Source of the DNA: a virus
DNA: 21,326 nucleotides
IMG/VR virus record: IMGVR_UViG_3300037840_000115
Coordinates: 1 to 21,326 of that record
Reading direction: 5' to 3' (one strand)
Shown here: positions 19,662 to 21,326 of the stretch, piece after piece
How the letters are laid out: every line of letters starts with the position of its first letter
Numbering within the stretch: the first letter of the stretch is position 1
Notes under the pieces: generated by a model
What the model was told of the DNA's origin: nothing
What the model saw: only the letters and a program-made list of their open reading frames with translations
Database searches by the model: none
Translations under genes and position numbers: made by a program

Positions 19662-20127
19662 GCGCCCGCATTTGCCGCTGTGAATATCTTTTCGAAGCGT
19701 CGGTGTCCATTCCGAGCAGCCAAGCTAGCCGGCCTATTTCATGCCGCTCGTACTTGTTCGCGCAAACAGCGTCCCAATGCGCCACAGCCGCACGGCCGTT
19801 GATTGGCGAGGCCGCAATTGCAATCTTCAGCGCGTACGAAGCCGGTTCATTGCAAGCCGCGACAATCCGCTCTTTGCGCTTCGTGCGTTCAAAGTCGGTA
19901 CGTGCTAGCCGGCTAATTGCGATCAAATCGTCAATTACGCTTGCAAGCAGTCCGCCGCACAATTCCGCTTGTTCGTGCGTCAAGCCGGCATTCGTGCAAG
20001 CCGCTGTTAAAGCCGGGCTTGTGAACCGTACCAGCTTGCTTCGAATAGCCGAGCCGTGCCTGCTAACTTGTTCTAGCGCGTAGCCGGATAGCCGGGTCGT
20101 CAACTGCGTGCTCATGCGATCCGACAT
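19645..20127 (-). CDS. 160-residue hypothetical helical protein
   Basis: I chose the ATG at 20127, preceded by AAGGAAGAAG at about 7 nt, over an upstream ATG that adds 17 unlikely residues. The protein is helical: STQLTTRLSGYALEQVSRHG, LTHEQAELCGGLLASVIDDL and RTKRKERIVAACNEPASYAL, then AVAHWDAVCANKYERHEIGR. Four Cys are spread without a metal motif. It is the first gene leftward of the candidate origin, so it may be an early or replication-linked protein, an inference from position only. Family not recognised. Confidence 0.58.
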   Translation of the reverse strand: MSDRMSTQLTTRLSGYALEQVSRHGSAIRSKLVRFTSPALTAACTNAGLTHEQAELCGGLLASVIDDLIAISRLARTDFERTKRKERIVAACNEPASYALKIAIAASPINGRAAVAHWDAVCANKYERHEIGRLAWLLGMDTDASKRYSQRQMRALDKSE

Positions 20128-20179
20128 AGCCGATCTTCTTCCTTCCGGCAATGGGGGCCGACCGTAAGGGAGCGCCACC

Positions 20180-20305
20180 CTCTTTCTTTAATTTGCCCTT
20201 CTTTAATTTATTAATACACCGTTTGTCCCCTTTAGGGGACGGTGATCTTTAGTGGCATGTGTATAAAAAAAGAGATCAAACCACACAAAGAATCTTGTGG
20301 ATAAC
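20180..20305. other. AT-rich divergent region with two DnaA boxes: candidate replication origin
   Basis: This is the core of the 263-nt gap between divergent genes (20127 leftward, 20391 rightward). It holds two sequences fitting the DnaA consensus TGTGNATAA in the same orientation: TGTGTATAA (20258-20266) and TGTGGATAA (20296-20304), 38 bp apart. A direct repeat TTCTTTAATTT (20184-20194 and 20199-20209) lies in an AT-rich stretch. A perfect hairpin GTCCCCTTTAGGGGAC (20225-20240) separates the two. DnaA boxes, AT-rich direct repeats and a hairpin are typical origin parts. It may equally be a control region; no origin activity is shown. Confidence 0.45.
20225..20240. repeat. Perfect 6-bp stem hairpin
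   Basis: GTCCCC and GGGGAC flank a 4-nt TTTA loop. No T tract follows on either strand, so an intrinsic terminator is unlikely. It may be a DNA hairpin, operator or part of the candidate origin. Confidence 0.5.
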
Positions 20306-20390
20306 TTTTGATGAATGCAAAAGATGTAGCGAATGTGGAGAACGAAAATGATAGAAAGCACGCACCACACGTGAAAAAGAAGGAAAAAGC

Positions 20391-20876
20391 ATGCTACAGG
20401 GCACTACGCTGCACGGCTGGAAAATCGGCGAACCGGTCACAAAATGGTGGCGCGGCAAGTACATTCATCTTTACCGGGTCACTAAGGCATGCGCGCAATG
20501 CCAACAAGAAATGACGTTAGATGTGACTAAAGCCGCGCTAATGGGGACGGCCAAGAATTCCGGCTTCCACTTGACGCGTTGCCTGGAATGCCGGGCCACA
20601 ACGCGTTCGCAGCCTAGCACGTCACGGCCTGTTGTGCTCGACGCTACACCGCAATCAACGGCACCGCAGTCACCCGGCGACGCCTCCGAGGTCGAACATT
20701 TGCGCGCAGTCAACAGCACCATGCTGCAGGAGATAAACTGCTCTAACGAGTACGTGCGCGAATTGGAAGCCAAGATCAAAGCGCTGGAAGCCAAGAAACC
20801 CGAACCGCCATTTGATCCTCACAAAATGCTGGCAAACGAGCTAGCCAAGCTGAAAGGACCGTGGAGTTTTGAGTGA
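20391..20876 (+). CDS. 161-residue zinc-ribbon and coiled-coil protein
   Basis: Residues 1-33 are Trp/Lys-rich (LHGWKIGEPVTKWWRGKYIH). Two CxxC knuckles, C34-x2-C37 (ACAQC) and C64-x2-C67 (RCLEC), are spaced as in a four-Cys zinc ribbon. A Thr/Ser/Pro-rich linker (70-97) leads to a charged coiled coil (EVEHLRAVNSTMLQEI, then RELEAKIKALEAKKPE) and a basic end. Such zinc ribbons often bind DNA or RNA. GAAGGA lies 8 nt before the ATG. It is the first gene rightward of the candidate origin, so an early regulatory or replication role is possible. No family is recognised. Confidence 0.65.
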   Translation: MLQGTTLHGWKIGEPVTKWWRGKYIHLYRVTKACAQCQQEMTLDVTKAALMGTAKNSGFHLTRCLECRATTRSQPSTSRPVVLDATPQSTAPQSPGDASEVEHLRAVNSTMLQEINCSNEYVRELEAKIKALEAKKPEPPFDPHKMLANELAKLKGPWSFE

Positions 20877-20896
20877 CGCATGCGTATCCTTAAGGA
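20876..20896. repeat. Two adjacent 10-bp palindromes
   Basis: ACGCATGCGT (20876-20885) and TCCTTAAGGA (20887-20896) are both perfect palindromes and lie side by side right after the zinc-ribbon gene's stop. They could be a dimer-binding site or part of a weak terminator. Single 10-bp palindromes are common by chance; the adjacency is the only point. Confidence 0.4.
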
Positions 20897-20916
20897 CAGC
20901 TATGCAAAAATAGGGC

Positions 20917-20969
20917 TTGCAATCCCTTAGGACTGTGCTAAATTGTAGACACTGAAACGTTGGAGAACG
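20917..20969 (+). promoter_or_regulatory. Promoter/leader module, copy D (plus strand)
   Basis: TTGCAA (20917-20922), 16 bp, TAAATT (20939-20944) and the leader AAACGTTGGAGAACG (20955-20969), which is the same 15-mer as copies A and C but on the opposite strand. The TGTGCTA just before the -10 also occurs in the promoters at 16752 and 17291. GGAG lies 9 nt before the ATG at 20973. Confidence 0.55.
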
Positions 20970-20972
20970 GAC

Positions 20973-21152
20973 ATGACATATCACGAAGCACGCGCCCTCT
21001 TACCGCCCAACCGCGCATGGTCGGCATGCTACGGCGATCCCGAGCAACCGGGATTTGAAGAATGGCATGGAGCCGGCGGCCGTACATATGTTCTGCGCCA
21101 GATGGCGTGGGGAGAATGGACGGCGTACGGCATTTGTGTTTATACGTGTTAA
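20973..21152 (+). CDS. 59-residue hypothetical protein
   Basis: The ATG follows the shared leader. The product, MTYHEARALLPPNRAWSACY, then GDPEQPGFEEWHGAGGRTYV and LRQMAWGEWTAYGICVYTC, is rich in aromatic residues (Trp x4, Tyr x5) with three Cys and a compact beta look. Nothing identifies its role. It shares only the leader, not the protein sequence, with the genes behind copies A to C. Confidence 0.6.
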   Translation: MTYHEARALLPPNRAWSACYGDPEQPGFEEWHGAGGRTYVLRQMAWGEWTAYGICVYTC

Positions 21153-21180
21153 TAAATTGTGGCGAAAACCAAGGGTCAAG

Positions 21181-21225
21181 ATGAACGAACATGAAATCGT
21201 CCACGTTTCGTTCATGGGTATTTAG
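21181..21225 (+). CDS. Possible 14-codon leader peptide in a hairpin
   Basis: MNEHEIVHVSFMGI, preceded by AAGGG, ends at TAG one base before the ATG of the next gene. The reading frame starts and runs through an inverted repeat: ATGAACGAA (21181-21189) and TTCGTTCAT (21207-21215), 17-nt loop. Folding would hide its start codon. A translational-coupling or attenuation leader is possible; a chance short frame is the alternative. Confidence 0.3.
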   Translation: MNEHEIVHVSFMGI

Positions 21226-21226
21226 T

Positions 21227-21326
21227 ATGGCTCGGCGTACATACGCGCAGGTAATCGCTGCGGCGCAGACACTTCTCAAACTATCACAAAATGTTTCAAA
21301 ACAGAACGGACCGCGTACGTACGCCA
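21227..21326 (+). CDS. N-terminal part of an unknown protein (3' truncated)
   Basis: An open frame from the ATG at 21227 runs off the right edge: MARRTYAQVIAAAQTLLKLS, then QNVSKQNGPRTYA. The first 20 residues form a basic then hydrophobic helix. There is no good ribosome site of its own, fitting coupling to the 14-codon frame that ends one base earlier. Too little is present to name it. Confidence 0.5.
   Translation, partial: MARRTYAQVIAAAQTLLKLSQNVSKQNGPRTYA

Noticed and set aside
20308-20514. Plus-strand frame beginning MMNAKDVANVENEND
   Set aside because: It overlaps the zinc-ribbon gene in another frame for most of its length and lacks a ribosome site; the upstream part is AT-rich noncoding.
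20887-20896. TCCTTAAGGA as a stand-alone regulatory operator
   Set aside because: About twenty perfect 10-bp palindromes are expected in a window of this length, so alone it is not evidence; it is listed only because of its neighbour.
1-21326. tRNA genes, integrase, insertion sequences and restriction or toxin-antitoxin genes
   Set aside because: Looked for by eye on both strands; no cloverleaf with a convincing TPsiC arm, no transposase or recombinase motifs and no recognisable toxin-antitoxin pair were seen.

Overview
This window looks like about 21 kb of a tailed double-stranded DNA phage (free or integrated; no integrase is visible). The strongest evidence is a complete terminase large subunit (413-1975), a holin-like gene directly upstream of it, a 1410-residue virion/ejection-type protein carrying a lysozyme-like domain (12488-16720), a long run of tail/adhesin-like genes, and tightly packed genes with many 4-nt ATGA stop/start overlaps. 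The host is probably a Gram-negative, GC-rich proteobacterium. The mature N-terminus of the outer-membrane-type protein, an exported CC/IRCY protein and the style of the fibre-like proteins remind me of Bradyrhizobium-type alphaproteobacteria. That host call is by memory of similar proteins and is an inference.

Layout. Positions 1-2218 (+): the end of an unknown gene, a holin candidate, terL, and a small ribbon-helix-helix protein that ends inside a 13-bp perfect inverted repeat. Positions 2243-10625 (-): a large block read towards terL. In transcription order it holds a probable capsid decoration protein, two exported proteins (one extremely glycine-rich), a cluster of short basic proteins, a coiled-coil membrane protein, a tandemly duplicated gene pair, a fibre-like protein with a signal peptide, and finally an outer-membrane beta-barrel-like protein with its own promoter. 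Positions 10626-11268 (+): a divergent control region with three copies of a TGTCATACG element, then an operon of three tiny genes. Positions 11201-16720 (-): a TerS-like protein, small proteins, another exported protein and the giant virion protein. Positions 16721-20127 (-): small accessory genes (DUF6378-like, RMF-like, Cys-rich, membrane), several behind repeated promoters. Positions 20128-21326: an AT-rich divergent intergenic region with two DnaA boxes (candidate origin), then rightward small genes.

The most unusual feature is a set of at least five proteins with clear Sec signal peptides inside what would otherwise be a virion gene block. One has a barrel-like C-terminus and two resemble tail fibre or adhesin proteins. 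This suggests that the phage exports a group of surface proteins to the host envelope, or that some virion-like proteins were recruited for export. A second theme is regulatory. A family of TTGA-type promoters with 17-18 bp spacing recurs across the window, three times with the -35 box overlapping the TGA stop of the preceding gene, and a shared AAACGTTGGAGAACG leader precedes four unrelated small genes on both strands.

Portal, major capsid, tail tube/nozzle, replication and integrase genes were not recognised here and presumably lie outside the window.
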